The notes: generated by a model from the sequence alone, not told the origin. Positions 11,463-22,995 are shown, counted from the first letter of the stretch. The stretch: DNA of 64,000 nt from Cristatella mucedo (GCA_009760855.2 WPIO01000030.1:3060001-3124000), one strand, 5' to 3'. Numbers and translations: made by a program.

Positions 11463-11573
11463 AAATTCCGCCTCCATTTCCTCCATCTTCTTCTTCTCCT
11501 CATCTGCAACCTCCTCCTTCTCCTCCTCCTCCGTGTCCACCGCCTCGTCTTCCTCTTCCTCCTCCTCCCCAAT
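11463..11573. repeat. Pyrimidine/purine triplet tract (CTC/GAG-rich)
   Basis: About 110 bp of CCT/CTC/TTC triplets. On the minus strand it reads as an uninterrupted Glu/Lys-rich frame of roughly 40 codons ending at TGA, lying between Ig exon 11672-12118 and the lower window end. No good splice acceptor was seen, so I treat it as a simple repeat with a possible acidic-tail coding role only. Confidence 0.7.
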
Positions 11574-11671
11574 CCATGCTCATTAAATTTGTGGTTCGCT
11601 GTTTGCTGCCTATCTTAGTAATAGTCATTCAGTTTTAAGATGCTGCTAATTAAGACGGAAGCTCTCCTTAC

Positions 11672-12118
11672 CATCAACTCTGAGTTTATATGTTGTGCTT
11701 GTAAGGGGAATACCTCCATGAGTCAAAGATATAACGTAGTCCGTGTAGACGATCGCGCTATCGTCAGCTGTGATTAGAATGAGCTGAGGATTCAGTGGCT
11801 GAAAAGAAAATGCATGCAGGTTGGAATCATAAGCAGACGCTCGTAAGAGGTCTAAGCACCTGCTAGAGCAAGCATTCAAGCATGCCAGCGAAAAGCACTG
11901 TACATCATTTATGGCTTGACGATTGTAACCCGTCTCATCATTATGCAAGGTAACGTTCATCAGATGACCATTTCCTGAATTGTAAGCGAAAGTCCATGAT
12001 AAGACTGAGATATTTTGGGTCCATGTGTAGTCACTCAGAGAGCATGTAATTTTCACGTTGCCGCTTCCGAATACAACAGTTGGCGGATCTTGCTTGGTGC
12101 ATACAAGCGATGGCTTTT
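11672..12118 (-). CDS. Ig-superfamily domain exon (whole domain, phase 1-1)
   Basis: The minus-strand exon is flanked by a T-rich acceptor (TTATTTTTAG at 12119-12128) and a donor GTAAGG at 11671-11666. It is 447 bp and opens and closes in phase 1, the usual arrangement for a shuffled Ig module. The translation has a B-strand cysteine (VKITCSL), a C-strand tryptophan (LSWTF), extra cysteines in the middle (QCFSLACLNACSSRC) and an ending in YKLRVDG. The canonical D-x-G-x-Y-x-C of the F strand is replaced by a DSAIVYTDYV stretch, so it is a divergent Ig fold. It lies downstream of exon 13203-13425 with compatible phase. Likely extracellular, adhesion or recognition type; ligand unknown. Confidence 0.65.
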
Positions 12119-12261
12119 CTAAAAATAAAAGTGCGAAATATCCATACTGATATAACAATTAGTAGAACAGCCTACGTTCGTGTCTTACTGTTTAACGTGC
12201 ATTTAATGCGAACTAAGCTTTCATAGGTTACATAAGGGGTGTTCAAGGATATAGCTACCTC

Positions 12262-12393
12262 TCGGTGCAAAACTCTGCAGCTAGGCTTGTCTGTCGTGAG
12301 CCTCGCAGTTGCCGCATCTCACCACTTCTCGACGACCTGCACTGGCTCCCAGTCAAGCAGCGCATTGACTTAAATTTTTTTCACTCACTTTTA
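12262..12393 (+). mobile_element. LINE A internal fragment
   Basis: Short match to the C-terminal coding block (GCAAAACTCTGCAGCTAGGC through CACTCACTTTTAG). Both ends are truncated, with no tail. It lies in the intron between Ig exons 13203-13425 and 11672-12118. Confidence 0.75.
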
Positions 12394-13202
12394 GAATCGC
12401 AATTCAATTTATCAAGTATTATCGCACATCTTCATTAAGTTATGCGGAATTCCAGGACAAACGTATAAGGCAGACAAAATCAGAGCAGAAGGCTGCTCAC
12501 GCACATAAGTAGTAGCTTGGTACCACAAGTTCAAGTTAAGCCTTTTCAATCTTTGAATTGGATTTTACTTCCATATCTCACCAATTGTTTCATATTTTAA
12601 ATTTTACTATTGAAGACGACGAGCAATCACATATCTAGTGGCAGAACCGGGAGGCATTCTCCATTTACGACCAGGCAGAGACCAGAGCCACCCTCTATCC
12701 CTACGCCCCCCCCCGACCATCACCAACAACGAAATTATGTCCTTCGTCTGCATGAGCAATCGGCGCATTGATGACGAATTAAAGAGATAGGGCTGTGTAT
12801 TTTTTCGCAACCTGCTGGCTTTGCCACTCATATGAAAAGGCCGTGGGTCTTGCTCCCTAAGCAAAAATCCTGGCTATATCTCTGCCCAAATCCCACACGA
12901 CCACCTGATACCCACTAATATATCTGGAGCTTCGCTGCTCCGAGGAGCTCTTCTGCCAGACCTCCCAGCGGCTCTCTTCACCGAGCCTGACTGCTATAGC
13001 ACTGCTCGCAGCCTCGAGTGCTCTACCCAAGTCAGTAGTGCACAAACATCCTAACCTTGCAAGCATCAGGAGCTCCTTGCTCTTCATACTCTTCTTTCCA
13101 TAAGTCTTCGTTGTACTCACGAAGCATTACTCAAGTGTGGAAATGGTCGCCAAATCAAACCAGCAGCGCTCACTATAAGACGACGATTCAGCATCCACTT
13201 AC
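12394..13202. other. Intron-like spacer, no assignable feature
   Basis: Between two Ig exons. It includes a short C run near 12709-12716. ORFs on the minus strand here show no recognisable domain. Confidence 0.4.
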
Positions 13203-13425
13203 TTTGGCTACGGATGTTAATGCTCGATGAGCTGAGCACGACGCCCTTGCTGTTTAATGCCTTGCACAGCAAAGGATTGCTCACATCCGTTGACGGGTAG
13301 AATGAAGACACTGAGGTGTACGTCAGACGCTGGACTGCTTGTTTCAGACCTACTGTACTACCCAGTAGGTAAGAATGCGAAGACTCTCTGAAATCGTTGG
13401 TTATCTCGTAGTTAGCATAGGTAAT
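13203..13425 (-). CDS. Ig-domain exon, second half (phase 0-1)
   Basis: Acceptor TTATTACAG (13426-13434) and donor GTAAGT (13202-13197) flank a 223-bp minus-strand exon that begins in phase 0 and ends in phase 1. The translation ends in NPLLCKALNSKGV followed by SSSSINIRSQ, the F-strand cysteine and G strand of an Ig domain. The first half, with its cysteine and tryptophan, should be on a separate upstream exon (phase 1-0), which I could not identify. The phase fits the next exon at 11672-12118. Confidence 0.6.
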
Positions 13426-13459
13426 CTGTAATAAGGACATTAACATATCTGCTTAGCAC

Positions 13460-13770
13460 CCTGAGAGAATTTGATCTCGTTTTTTGCACTTGACGTATGC
13501 AGCAGACATTTCCATTGGCTAATGAACTCATGCAAAATTTAAACATGCTGATGGACACAAAGGACAATTCACGAGGTAAGAGAACAATGTGTGAGGAAAT
13601 GGCTGAGTCTTCAGCGTTTTTAATTCTTCGAGTCAGTGACCCACGTTGGGAGTGAATGCCATGCTATTAAAGCATACAAACGGAAGACATAGTCTCCAAG
13701 TCTTTGAGATTGTTCTGAGGACCAATAAAACCACCCGTATGAGAACAGCAGATCTGTAACGATTGGTTAC
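13460..13770 (-). mobile_element. Very decayed LINE A-like remnant
   Basis: Scattered blocks resemble the minus-strand LINE A 3' region (ACAAAGGACAATTCAC, GGGAGTGAATGCC, AGTCTCCAAG) in the right order. Divergence is high. Confidence 0.35.
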
Positions 13771-13890
13771 GACAAAATTCTCTAAATCTGGGCTATAGTC
13801 GTCGACTCGGATCAATGCACGCGTGTGACTATTTGATGGATTAGCACCTCCACTGGTCGACCTAGTTTGGCCCAAGGATATGATGCTTAC

Positions 13891-14017
13891 CTTTAACGAC
13901 CAGAATAGTGGGCTCAGGCCCAGCGGCTTTTGTTAAGTACGCGGATAGAGATTCATACCTTCTAAAGCGCTTTCCGAATGAATTATCTATTTGTTTATAT
14001 ATCGGGAACACGTCGAG
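13891..14017 (-). CDS. Possible Ig-domain exon, second half (phase 0-1)
   Basis: A 127-bp open minus-strand segment ends at a good donor (GTAAGC at 13890-13885) in phase 1, after a GPEPTILVVK ending that looks like the G strand of an Ig or FnIII domain. The proposed acceptor (GAAGAAAG at 14018-14025) gives phase 0, matching other second-half exons, but its pyrimidine tract is poor. The F-strand cysteine is absent. It could be a decayed exon or chance. Confidence 0.35.
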
Positions 14018-14123
14018 CTTTCTTCAATTGAGAAATTATTTAAGTATCCATCTTTTTCTTAGATTATTCCTCATCACTGCCAGCCACAGCTGAGCAAATC
14101 CGTCCAACATTTATGCTCTAATA

Positions 14124-14310
14124 CAACGATTCTCAACCTGTAGGTCACGACCACTTTGGGGGTCAAAAGACCCTTTCACAGGGGTCGCTTAAGACCATCG
14201 GAAAACACGCATTTCCAAATTTTGCAGGCAATAATTTTATTGTTTGGGGTTGCCAGAACATGAGGAACTGTAATCAAGTGTCACAGCATTAGAAAGGTTG
14301 AGAATCACGG
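14124..14310 (+). mobile_element. SPIN-like hAT MITE, 187 bp
   Basis: Left end CAACGATTCTCAACCTG and right end GGTTGAGAATCACGG are degenerate forms of the family's CAGTGGTTCTCAACC terminus. The internal block AGACCATCGGAAAACACGC and the 3' block ACATGAGGAACTGTA match the other copies. Flanking 8-mers CTCTAATA and CTCTGGTA agree at six of eight positions, consistent with an old 8-bp duplication. It has no coding capacity. Confidence 0.85.
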
Positions 14311-14556
14311 CTCTGGTACATGTCTGCCTTATCCTCGGCATGGGCTCACCAGCACGTTGTTTTTCTGATAATGGCAGGCTTGGCCTACAGTTCGGAACCT
14401 ATCCGTTAACGGAATATAGAGAGAGTCTCGTAAACGGCTCACGTCCGTGCTTGTCTCAGTGAGAATTCACAACAACAGCCGCCAACGGAGCCACAGCAAT
14501 ACAACATGGCCACCTGCGAAAACTAGCATACCATATATATAAATATATATATATAT

Positions 14557-14689
14557 AATTCATTTATATAGCGCCCCAAGAGAACTTAATCTCTATTCAG
14601 GCGCTTCACATATGCCTCGGGGCTCGAGCCCACGACCTCAGTCAGACCTTGGTCGGGGCGAGCACCTTAACCGCTAGACCAACACCAGG
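14557..14689 (-). mobile_element. SINE S2 (tRNA-derived, LINE A-like 3' end)
   Basis: On the minus strand: A box TGGTCTAGCGG, then GGTTAAGGTGCTCG, then a B-box-like GGGCTCGAGCCC. The 3' part GAAGCGCCTGAATAGAGATT..GGGGCGCTATA resembles the LINE A 3' stem-loop. The tail is AT-rich. Confidence 0.8.
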
Positions 14690-17600
14690 TTCCAGGCCCC
14701 TTCCGAGAGCTTCATACGAAGCCCTAAACAAACAACGAGCCGTAGGTTTAAAATTACAGTGATGAGTTTACAATGAAATCACCAAACAAACGAACAGCCA
14801 TCAACGCTACCAAAGCAGATCCAACTGATCGGTAATTTTGGCCTGAAATGTAATGAATTTTAAGGAATCGGATAGATTCTTACTGAGGAATTTCAGTTTA
14901 ATCTCAAAAATAGTGCCACCCAGCTTAGCCAGACATTTTTTCATAGTTTTTGGGCGACCATATGCTTACGGAGACTACTTAGCTATTTACAAAGTTAGCT
15001 ATCGTATTTACAATTTTAATTGGCTCTTGGCTTCAATACTTAGCTTGCTATTGCAATTAGCAAATGCTTGCAATTACTTGTTTTCTACTGATGTTCTTCG
15101 TGTGCATGCCTGGTGCTTGCGGATGTCGACACTAATTATTTGTTAACGGTTTCCATACAGCATCTATTAATTGTCTAGAAATAGACTCAGTTCTCTAATG
15201 ATGCTGTACACACGTATTATTATTAGCATGTTATGGATTTAGTATCTACTGCGTAGCATAGAAAATGAGGTTCAACAATGAGCCTCAGTACATTTGGAAT
15301 TGCTATCAAAATCCTGCCTTTTCTTCATCATCATATTTATAGCTCCCATAAATCAGTTACAAGAGCACGCTTTAAATGAACGCAAATTGATTTTACAAAA
15401 AAGGCATTGAAAAAATCTTTCATGGTCTGTATAATGCCGTTTTGGCAATGCTGAAAGAAGCTGTGCATGCCTTATTTTCAAAGCCCAACGATAAGTTACC
15501 ACTACCACCACTGGCCGCTAGCCGAGCGAAACGAGTTCGAACTTCACAAACCCACATTGCAAAATTGATCATATCAGCATGCAGCTCCATAATATAAGCC
15601 CAATTGGTGGGGAAAGTCACCAGGAATTGCACATTCCTGCATAAAAATGAGGTGTTAAAATGGCTATCTTTCCTTTTCGATGTGTGTAAACGGCCAATAA
15701 TTTTGATCAGACAGGGCTACTACCAACTGGATATTCGCGGCTACCTAGTGGCGGGCTTTTCTGGTGAAGTCACTAGCTCGGAGACCTGTAAGAGGGTCCA
15801 TTCTGTTGCTCACAAGCAGATTCTCGGACCTTCTGCCTGCTTCGTGTCATTGGCGGCTTAAAAAAGATCGAATAGCTTGCTGATGCAGCTTTGCACACGT
15901 TTGATGTTGCTTCTGAATAAAGCCGCTTTCCTACATGTAGTTGCAATTCGGGAAATGGAAATTGCATCAATGTTTTTACCTCTGAATATTACAGTTCAAG
16001 GTAAGCTACACACCTACCTGGATCTGTGGGACACCAGTTCCATAAAAAAAGCCTTCACATGTAGTTGCCTGCTGTTGCTGAGTAAATGAGTACACGTACA
16101 CACCATTCAGGAGCTGTGCAGAGCTGGTTAGGTTAGTCATCGCTGACAGGCCTGAGCGGTGTCAATGAAAACTCAAAATTTGCTCAATCCATTTTCCCAT
16201 TAAGTACATAGCACAATGTGAAGCCATACATGCAGCATGCATTACACCTTGGTAGAGTAGTCCATGGACTGCTGTACTGCATCAAAGAAGAAGCAGTTAT
16301 GATTGCTTGGAAATAAAAACAGCAGCAAATCCTCTATTTCAGACATCATTTTAACCAGAGCACAGAAGCGACCCTTAGTGAAGTTTCATTGTCCCAAATT
16401 GTTTAATGCCAGGGGCAATAGTAAAGCATCCGGTGCATTTTCGGTAGCACCTAGTCTGTGTCAGCCAGAGCAACTGCTGTCATCACGGCAGGCAATTTCT
16501 TGCACAAGATCATACACTATGTAGCAATGCCGACTGATAAAAAAATATTAGGCAAGGAGATCTGTAAATATTGATATGGATTGTTATTTTTCCTGGGCAG
16601 AAATTCAGCAAGAGAAATCGCCAATTATAAGGCTGAGGAAAATTTTCGTGCACCGTGATTTTAATATTTTAATGAAATAGTAATTTTAATATTTTAATAA
16701 TGATTTATTGGAAAACACAACGCATGACACGTTTTCCTTACCCTTATATTTTTTCTTTACCATGATCACGGGCTGGGGGCTCGTCCTGCATACCCTGAGA
16801 TCAGGTTACACCATTCGAGCAGAACACTTCAGGTCATCTCTTCGTAATTACTTTGGGGATACTGTGAAAAGCCTGGCACTGAATGTTTGTCAAGGACCCT
16901 GCCTTACGACCCTCGGGCAACCTGTTATCGGGCCGCGTAGCCCGACCGAGCAACAAGTCTGGCTCCAACACCAAGCACTCTATTCACCTTGCTACTCAAG
17001 CCATGTCCGGCCTATGCACTCCAGACGCCATCTGGGAGAGAGAGAGGGATCAAGTCCTTTCTCTTGTATTCACCCTCTTCTCCCCTTTTCTTATCACTTG
17101 GCCCCTTTGTTTCACACGTGCTCTGTTTCCTCTGCTGAGCCATTGTTCGTTGCGAATCCGCTCGACAGCTGGCTGCCTGTTGTGGTAGATAGATGTCTCC
17201 ACCGATGCCACGGACGCATAGATTTACGCGTGACTGCATAGTCATCAGCCGCTAGCCATTGTCCGAGCCCTTATCCACTCAGGAGCATGCAGCTGCTTTC
17301 GTGGACTGATCCCTCGAAGTGCCGCTGCCCATAGCTCAAGGCCACTTGAGTCGGCATTCTTTCACACCTGTTGGGCTACTAATTGAATCCTGATTCGAGA
17401 TCAAGAGTCTGAGACAGCGCCACTGTTACGAGATATTGTTTCATTGGGGTGCTGTGAGGTATTCTTAGCTTGACGTCTTGCATGTACTACAGCTAAATCT
17501 GGTCTCTCGGTTGGCCTTTTTTAGGCTCTTGAATGGAGAAGGCTTTTAGAGGAAGCTCGTGATCAAATATCGCCCTATGCATAGTTTTATAGAAATAGTA

Positions 17601-18204
17601 TATAGTGTATATTTTCATTGCAGCAGCTCTCGATAACGTAGATAAGATAGATATCTCGTTTGCAGTGGGCATTAACAAATGTTCGATTCGCTTGGCTTTA
17701 ACCGTGCATTGCAAACGACTTACTCGTGTATAAATTCGCTTGCTGTGGAGATACTTGATTCGCATTTTCACCAACCAGAAAGCACTGGTATGTCCCTGAA
17801 TCGGCATGTTGAAAATCTGTAAATATTAAATTTCTTAGCATGGCCCTAGCAACAGCTCAAAGTTGTGATGTTCTAGAATAGCAAGTCGTACGAACAAAAA
17901 TAAGCAGTATCCCCAATAAGCAGCATTTAGAATAATTGAGTACTTGTTACTGTTTTCATTCCTTGATTTTTCTGTCTTGGTAACATGTCCTTACAATAAA
18001 TAATCCCACTAGAGAAGCTTGCTCTGAAGCTGCTGCCAATCTTATTACAGATACTTTTGCAGTATATATTGGTCTCTAGATATTTAACATTATGTTTGCT
18101 TACTGCCAGAATCAATTTACATTATGTTCACAATTGTCGGTAGAATCAGCTAACGTGAATGAAGTAAGATTTCAAGGGTTTTTGTCATTTAGTGAATTTT
18201 TTCC
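14690..18204. other. Long stretch without an assignable gene
   Basis: Contains several unsupported ORFs. The longest, 16708-17241 plus strand (177 codons), has no recognisable domain, overlaps ORFs in other frames and lies in a locally GC-richer patch at 16880-17260. I found no splice-flanked exon or clear repeat family. Confidence 0.4.
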
Positions 18205-18700
18205 CTGCCGGTAACTCCACAAGCCTCAAAGACTAAGTGGGTTTTATCGCAGAAGTGTTTTGTGGCAAAATGAGAGCCCAAGTGCTTTTCGGTACTCATT
18301 AGGTAGCCAACCGACTTCATCTCACGAAAGACAGATAATGAGAGAACAATAGTCAGGAGAGCAGTTGTGGTAGTGAGTAGCCTGCAATTGGCTGCTCAGG
18401 ACAACAGGAAAGGGTTTGCCATTGACGGCAGCAAGAGATTAGATGTCGTTGTGTAAGAATTGTGGAAGTTAGTTTCACAGTCTACGACTAAGCTGCCTGT
18501 ATATGGGTATAAGGACATGGCAGAATATCAGGGCTTGCTTTTCCTTGGCAGTCGGGCAGTGGATACGTTCGCCATCCATAGCAGTTTTGGTGCAATGTTT
18601 CATAGGCTAGAAGATAAGACTTATCTCATAGGTTTTGCTGTAGCATGATCATCGTTCACAATTAAATCGTGGGCGACTATTGGCAGGTTAGTTGAGACTA
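18205..18700 (-). mobile_element. Decayed LINE B 3' region
   Basis: Minus-strand match beginning near the 3' UTR stem-loop (GTAACTCCACAAG) and continuing through CGGTACTCATTAGGTAGCC into the C-terminal coding part. Heavily mutated; the terminal tail is not recognisable. Confidence 0.65.
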
Positions 18701-18861
18701 TCCATTCCTGCTACTTTAGGTTCTAGCAAACCAGGACAGGACCAGGGCCTAAGTCATAGATGCCACCGTCCTGCTTGACACGCAAAATGTCGTCCCTGAG
18801 AAGGCTAAAGACAGCAACTATTCAAAGTATTCAGACTTTGCAAACAATTTTCTAAACCAGT

Positions 18862-19215
18862 GTAATGTAATTTATCTCCGTCTTTAAATCCACAAAGCCA
18901 CAACGACGATGTACTGAAGGTGTTACGCAGGAGATTTTTGTATTGTCCACTCAAAGCCAACGCGGCTTTCATTATGCATTGTATTGCCAACAGAATCCAT
19001 TTCATGCAAAAGTGAGAAAGTAAGAAGCATAGCTGAGTTAGAGGGGCAGTTGAGTTTGTGAATAGGATTGAAGTAGCACCTCAGGGCGGGTGGAGAGGAT
19101 GCTCTATAGTCGGCCGCAGGAAGTTAGATGCCATTACTCAAGAATTGTGGAATAGAGTTCCACAGACTAGGACCTGTAGAGGTATCTCTGGTGTTGCTAG
19201 TTACGAGCTACATGC
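18862..19215 (-). mobile_element. Decayed LINE B 3' end
   Basis: Minus-strand LINE B with its tail (AATGTAATTTATCTCCGTC) at the low end, the stem-loop region, GGTGTTACGCAGGAGA and part of the C-terminal domain. It lies directly upstream of another LINE B remnant in the same orientation. Confidence 0.7.
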
Positions 19216-19319
19216 TGGAGACCAGAAATATGAAGCTCCAGTCTTCAGTAGCTTATGCTCAGCAAATAAGTAAAATTTCCATAGACCGAGTGAATTCGGC
19301 GGGGAACACGTATATTTTA

Positions 19320-20990
19320 AGCTTTTTTGCAATTTCCTTAAAGTAGTGGGATGAAGTGACGTCGGTTGGCGTTGAATTACGTGCCTTGGGAGCATGCAAG
19401 CAAAAGAGTCAGTCTCCATAGGATTCGAGGTTCGTTCGGGTGACGGCTGCACGACTTGAGTAAGAAGAGCCTGCGGTAATATGCCTAGTCTGACAAGAAA
19501 GGTAGTTCGAGCACAAGCATAAAGGCGGATTAAAGTGAATAATAAAACCTTGAAGTCGATATGCTAATGGATGGGGAAGTGCGTCTAGGTCAGTGAGAAG
19601 CGGTGTGATTTTATAACTGAGCTGCTGCAGACAGACCTAGGTCAGTGCATAGTTTGCACGGACTGTTACCACGTGACAACCTCATGCTACCAAACCGCTT
19701 GCCAGCTGTGAGGGCAATCGCTCTCGAGGTTAGACACACTCGAACCCACAATCCTTCTTGTTGACGATGGACACATCTTTCCTGCCGGTTGGACTAAGCA
19801 AGTGCACCCTTCTCTGCCTGCCTTTTGGCGTTCACCATGACCGTCTCTCTCTGTCTCTCTCACCCTCTCTTTTTTTTCTAACTCCCCAAATCAAGTTCGG
19901 CATTAAACTTCAATATTCAGTTGTTGCATTGATTTATCTTTCCAATCATCAACGCCAACAAGTAACATACAGCTTAGATAGAAAGACTTGCCATTAGTGA
20001 GCTACAGAAGTCAAGACCGTAAATAAAAAATGCCTAGACCCACTTAGATGTCGAATCCCTCTAGATATAAGCATCCCCGAGTGATTGAAAGATTACATCG
20101 ACGAAAGGAGGCAGACTTTACCGTGGTCAAGTGAAATTTCAGCTTGGAATATAAAATTCATATTTTGAGCATAATCCAAAGGGGACATGCTGGCTAAGTC
20201 CATTTTAGGGGCGAATTTAGCATCCTTAGTAACCCTATGCTTGCCGATAAATAGTATCGTCTTATTGAAATTTTGTTTAAGAAATTTATTTTACATTCAT
20301 GTGCAACAATTATAAATACATGCAGCAAGGGAGTTGTGATAGCTTAACTTGCTGGATGGCTGACATGAATCAAAGCACCTGTATACACGCACTCTACTTA
20401 AACATGAAAAACATAGACTGGGCTAAGTGACAACATCAGAAAGACGGCAGTACCAATAGTGAAAAGAAGTGGATCAAGCACAGATCTCATGGGTATCTAA
20501 TACTTCAGAGGCTTCTTTTATGAATGCTGACAGTAATGTTTTGACCAATGCCAGCTTTCATTGATGTTCTGGAGTGAGCCACTAAGCTTGGACAGTAACA
20601 GCTACAGTATAGTTCCAGAGATACCAGGAGATATGAGATGTACTAAAAGAAGGCTTGATGGTAAATGGTCGCAAACTCTGTAAAAAGATTTAACAAAACG
20701 AGCTGAGAGACTCTACCTATGCTTGCATTCCTATGACGGTTAGTAGATATTTTCAGCATTTTTAGCCCTGTGGAGTGACTTTATCTGAATTCTGGCTGGA
20801 TCTTTAATAATGATCATAACAATAACAATAATGCACTTGATAAAGGCTTTGGTGCTAGATGTAATGTTTGAAACAAGAGTTCCGATGTCTTTGATATCCT
20901 CTATGCATTTCTGTTTTGTAAGAAGAAGGGATGTAGGGGGACCGAGTACATTTGCTCAAGTCCTCATGGTGTAGTGGTGCCTGATTAACT
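19320..20990 (-). mobile_element. Decayed LINE A copy A5 with internal foreign segment
   Basis: Minus-strand LINE A blocks occur in order: C-terminal domain (19340-19640), the CTACAGAAGTCAAGACC block near 19998, AACATGAAA..-type RT remains and the CTCTACCTATGCTTGCATTCC motif A region (about 20720). The 19670-19980 segment does not match LINE A. A short LINE A 3' end is nested at 20809-20852. Very old, non-functional. Confidence 0.55.
20809..20852 (-). mobile_element. Minimal LINE A 3' tail inside copy A5
   Basis: AATAATGCACTTGATAAAGG preceded by AT-rich ATAAC repeats is the last part of a LINE A copy on the minus strand, inserted among RT-coding remnants. Confidence 0.5.
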
Positions 20991-21715
20991 ACTGGCATAA
21001 CAAAAGGCTTTTTGTTATGCCACTAAAAAGGCGAAAGGGAGCAGACTCGAGGCTAATGACATCTAACTCCAAACTAAGCAAGGATTTTTTGCCCGTTAGT
21101 TGGTTCGTCCGACCGACTTTGATATCACGTGTGTGTATCTTAATGGTGTATCTACAGTGCACATAATATCAGTACAGCAATAGTGAATGTTGAAAAGCCA
21201 GAAAGGGAGAGATAATTTTCTACTTGCATAGAAAGCTGGAACTTGCACAGTTATATTTAAACTGAACACTTAAATGCCAAAACGTCACAGAGCTATAAAC
21301 TCTATAAGATTTTTCGAAAGGTGACCACGGAATGCCAGCAGTTTTCGCTATCCCTTTGCTGTCAACCAAAGAGCCGACCAGTACTTCAGCTTAGTCCAGC
21401 TGAGTTGGCTTGTTGGATAGCTACCTGCGTTAGCACGAATGACTGGAAGTCGTTCTGTATCTGCCTTTGGTAAGCGATGGATATGCATAAATTGAATTTG
21501 TTAATGGCCTTTGTGGAAAGTAATGGGTCATGCTAACTAGCTTGGTCATCAGACACTTAGGATGGCCTTTCAAAGCAAAATCAAAGGTTTTTTGATGTTG
21601 TGTAAAAGCAAGTATAAGCTATGTTAGTCATTCATGTACAGCAGCATATCGTTGCATTTTACAAGGGTAGCAGTTGGTATGGGGTCCCGAAAGCATGGAT
21701 TTAGCAGCTCAGAAA
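20991..21715. other. No assignable feature
   Basis: May include the decayed upstream part of LINE A copy A5. No motif was strong enough to assign. Confidence 0.35.
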
Positions 21716-21900
21716 GGCTGGCAATGACCTGGGCCAGTCAACAGCATGAGCTCAGATGTGTGGCATAGGAATGCCATAAGAGAGTTTCACAGTCTAGGAC
21801 CTGCTGAGCAATCATTTTTGCCGAAAACAGTCAATAAGCATGCATCTATCAGTACGTGTTCTGGTGCCCTGATTATCAGGAGGAATCGAGGCTTCTGAGT
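21716..21900 (-). mobile_element. Decayed LINE B C-terminal fragment
   Basis: Minus-strand blocks GCAGCTCAGA, GAGTTTCACAGTCTAGGACC and the ATTTTTGCCGAAAAC region match the LINE B stretch encoding the SAGPRLWNS segment. Neither end is preserved. Confidence 0.55.
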
Positions 21901-22175
21901 TCTTATAGACTGTAGAGTAATTAGAGCCTATTTATTTGTATTGCATTTTACAGCGAAAAATACATATTTAATATTATAATAATATCAGAAACAGGACTTT
22001 GTGCATGATGACATGGGTGTGATGCTGTGGCAAAAATACTGTGCAGAGTAAGCACTGGAAGAAGCCAATAGGAAGGTAGCTGAAAGCATTTATCAACATC
22101 ACATGAGCTACAAAAGTCACTTTCTCATATTGGGGCCAGCAAACCAAAAGCCTCTCCATTCAACAATACTTATTC

Positions 22176-22297
22176 ATTTGACACGAAGATGTGGCCCCGA
22201 TCAAGGTCTGGGCAAGGTCGTGGGCTTGATCCCCATGGCAAATGTGAAGCACCTGAATAGAGATAAAGTTATCTTTGGGTGCAATACGAATTAATTA
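22176..22297 (+). mobile_element. SINE S2, degenerate copy
   Basis: Plus-strand GACCAAGGTCTGG-like and GGTCGTGGGCTTGATCCCC blocks, then GTGAAGCACCTGAATAGAGA and a truncated stem-loop. The A box is lost. Confidence 0.65.
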
Positions 22298-22319
22298 TGT
22301 ATGTATTTAAAATAACTGT

Positions 22320-22450
22320 GCGTCGGACAAGGCGCTATAGCTGCAGCAGATAAGCCCGGGGCGATTCTTATGATATTATATTTCAAATAATTGTTCCGAC
22401 AGTACAAGGCAGGGCAATGTGGCTGCAGCAGATAAGCTTGGAACCCCTTA
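22320..22450. repeat. Imperfect tandem duplication, about 65-bp spacing
   Basis: CTGCAGCAGATAAGC occurs twice, each preceded by a diverged ACAAGGC block. The two units are separated by an AT-rich spacer. Confidence 0.5.
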
Positions 22451-22631
22451 AGTATGCTGCATATGACTTTTAACTGTGAGCTATATTTTAGCTCTTACTA
22501 TTTGTCAAGCATGAGCTATTGCATTTCTTTTGGTTAAAAGGGCAAGTGGCTGAGTTTTTATTTATAACTATTACCTTCCCTCTGCTCGAAGCTACATACC
22601 TAATATCTATGTTGTTGCCACTAGTTAACAG

Positions 22632-22795
22632 ATCAGCTGATTTGACAGTCTCGTTTGTATGGCGGAAGAGGAGCCTTAACGGCTCTCACCGCCACTTGCA
22701 GGGTATAATAAATGATCGCCCACTGCAGGACTCGAACCCACGACCTGAGCCGTGAAGAACGACCACTTTATCTGACCGACTAAGACCTTGGGGCT
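22632..22795 (-). mobile_element. SINE S1
   Basis: Minus-strand B box GGGTTCGAGTCCTGC follows a diverged A-box region. The body (GCAAGTGGCGG..AGCCGTTAAGGCTC) ends in CTGTCAAATCAGC. Confidence 0.75.
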
Positions 22796-22839
22796 AAGAC
22801 CAATAGGACTCAATTATCGCAACAGGGCAGGGCATAGGG

Positions 22840-22995
22840 GCTGTTATTGCCTATCTGCTCCAGATCACAATTACTGCTGCTGTCGTGCCTATAATCCCGG
22901 TCGTTACCACCACATCTGTAGCAGTAACAGCTTCTGCTGCTGTTGCCTCGGCGATTGCCACAACTACAACCACTGCTGTCAGCATTTTAGTACCT
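22840..22995. repeat. CTG/GCA triplet-rich low-complexity block
   Basis: Both strands give an open, Ala/Thr/Val-rich hydrophobic frame through this block. The minus-strand frame (AVVVVVAIAEAT..TTAAVIVIW) lies about 180 bp after Ig exon 23177-23467 and could in principle be a membrane segment. No splice site supports it. Confidence 0.5.

Noticed and set aside
16708-17241. 177-codon plus-strand ORF as a gene
   Set aside because: No recognisable domain, competing open frames on both strands and no splice or repeat support; retained only as an unsupported ORF.
22840-22995. CRISPR-like or minisatellite array
   Set aside because: No regular repeat-spacer spacing; it is a triplet-rich low-complexity block in an animal genome.
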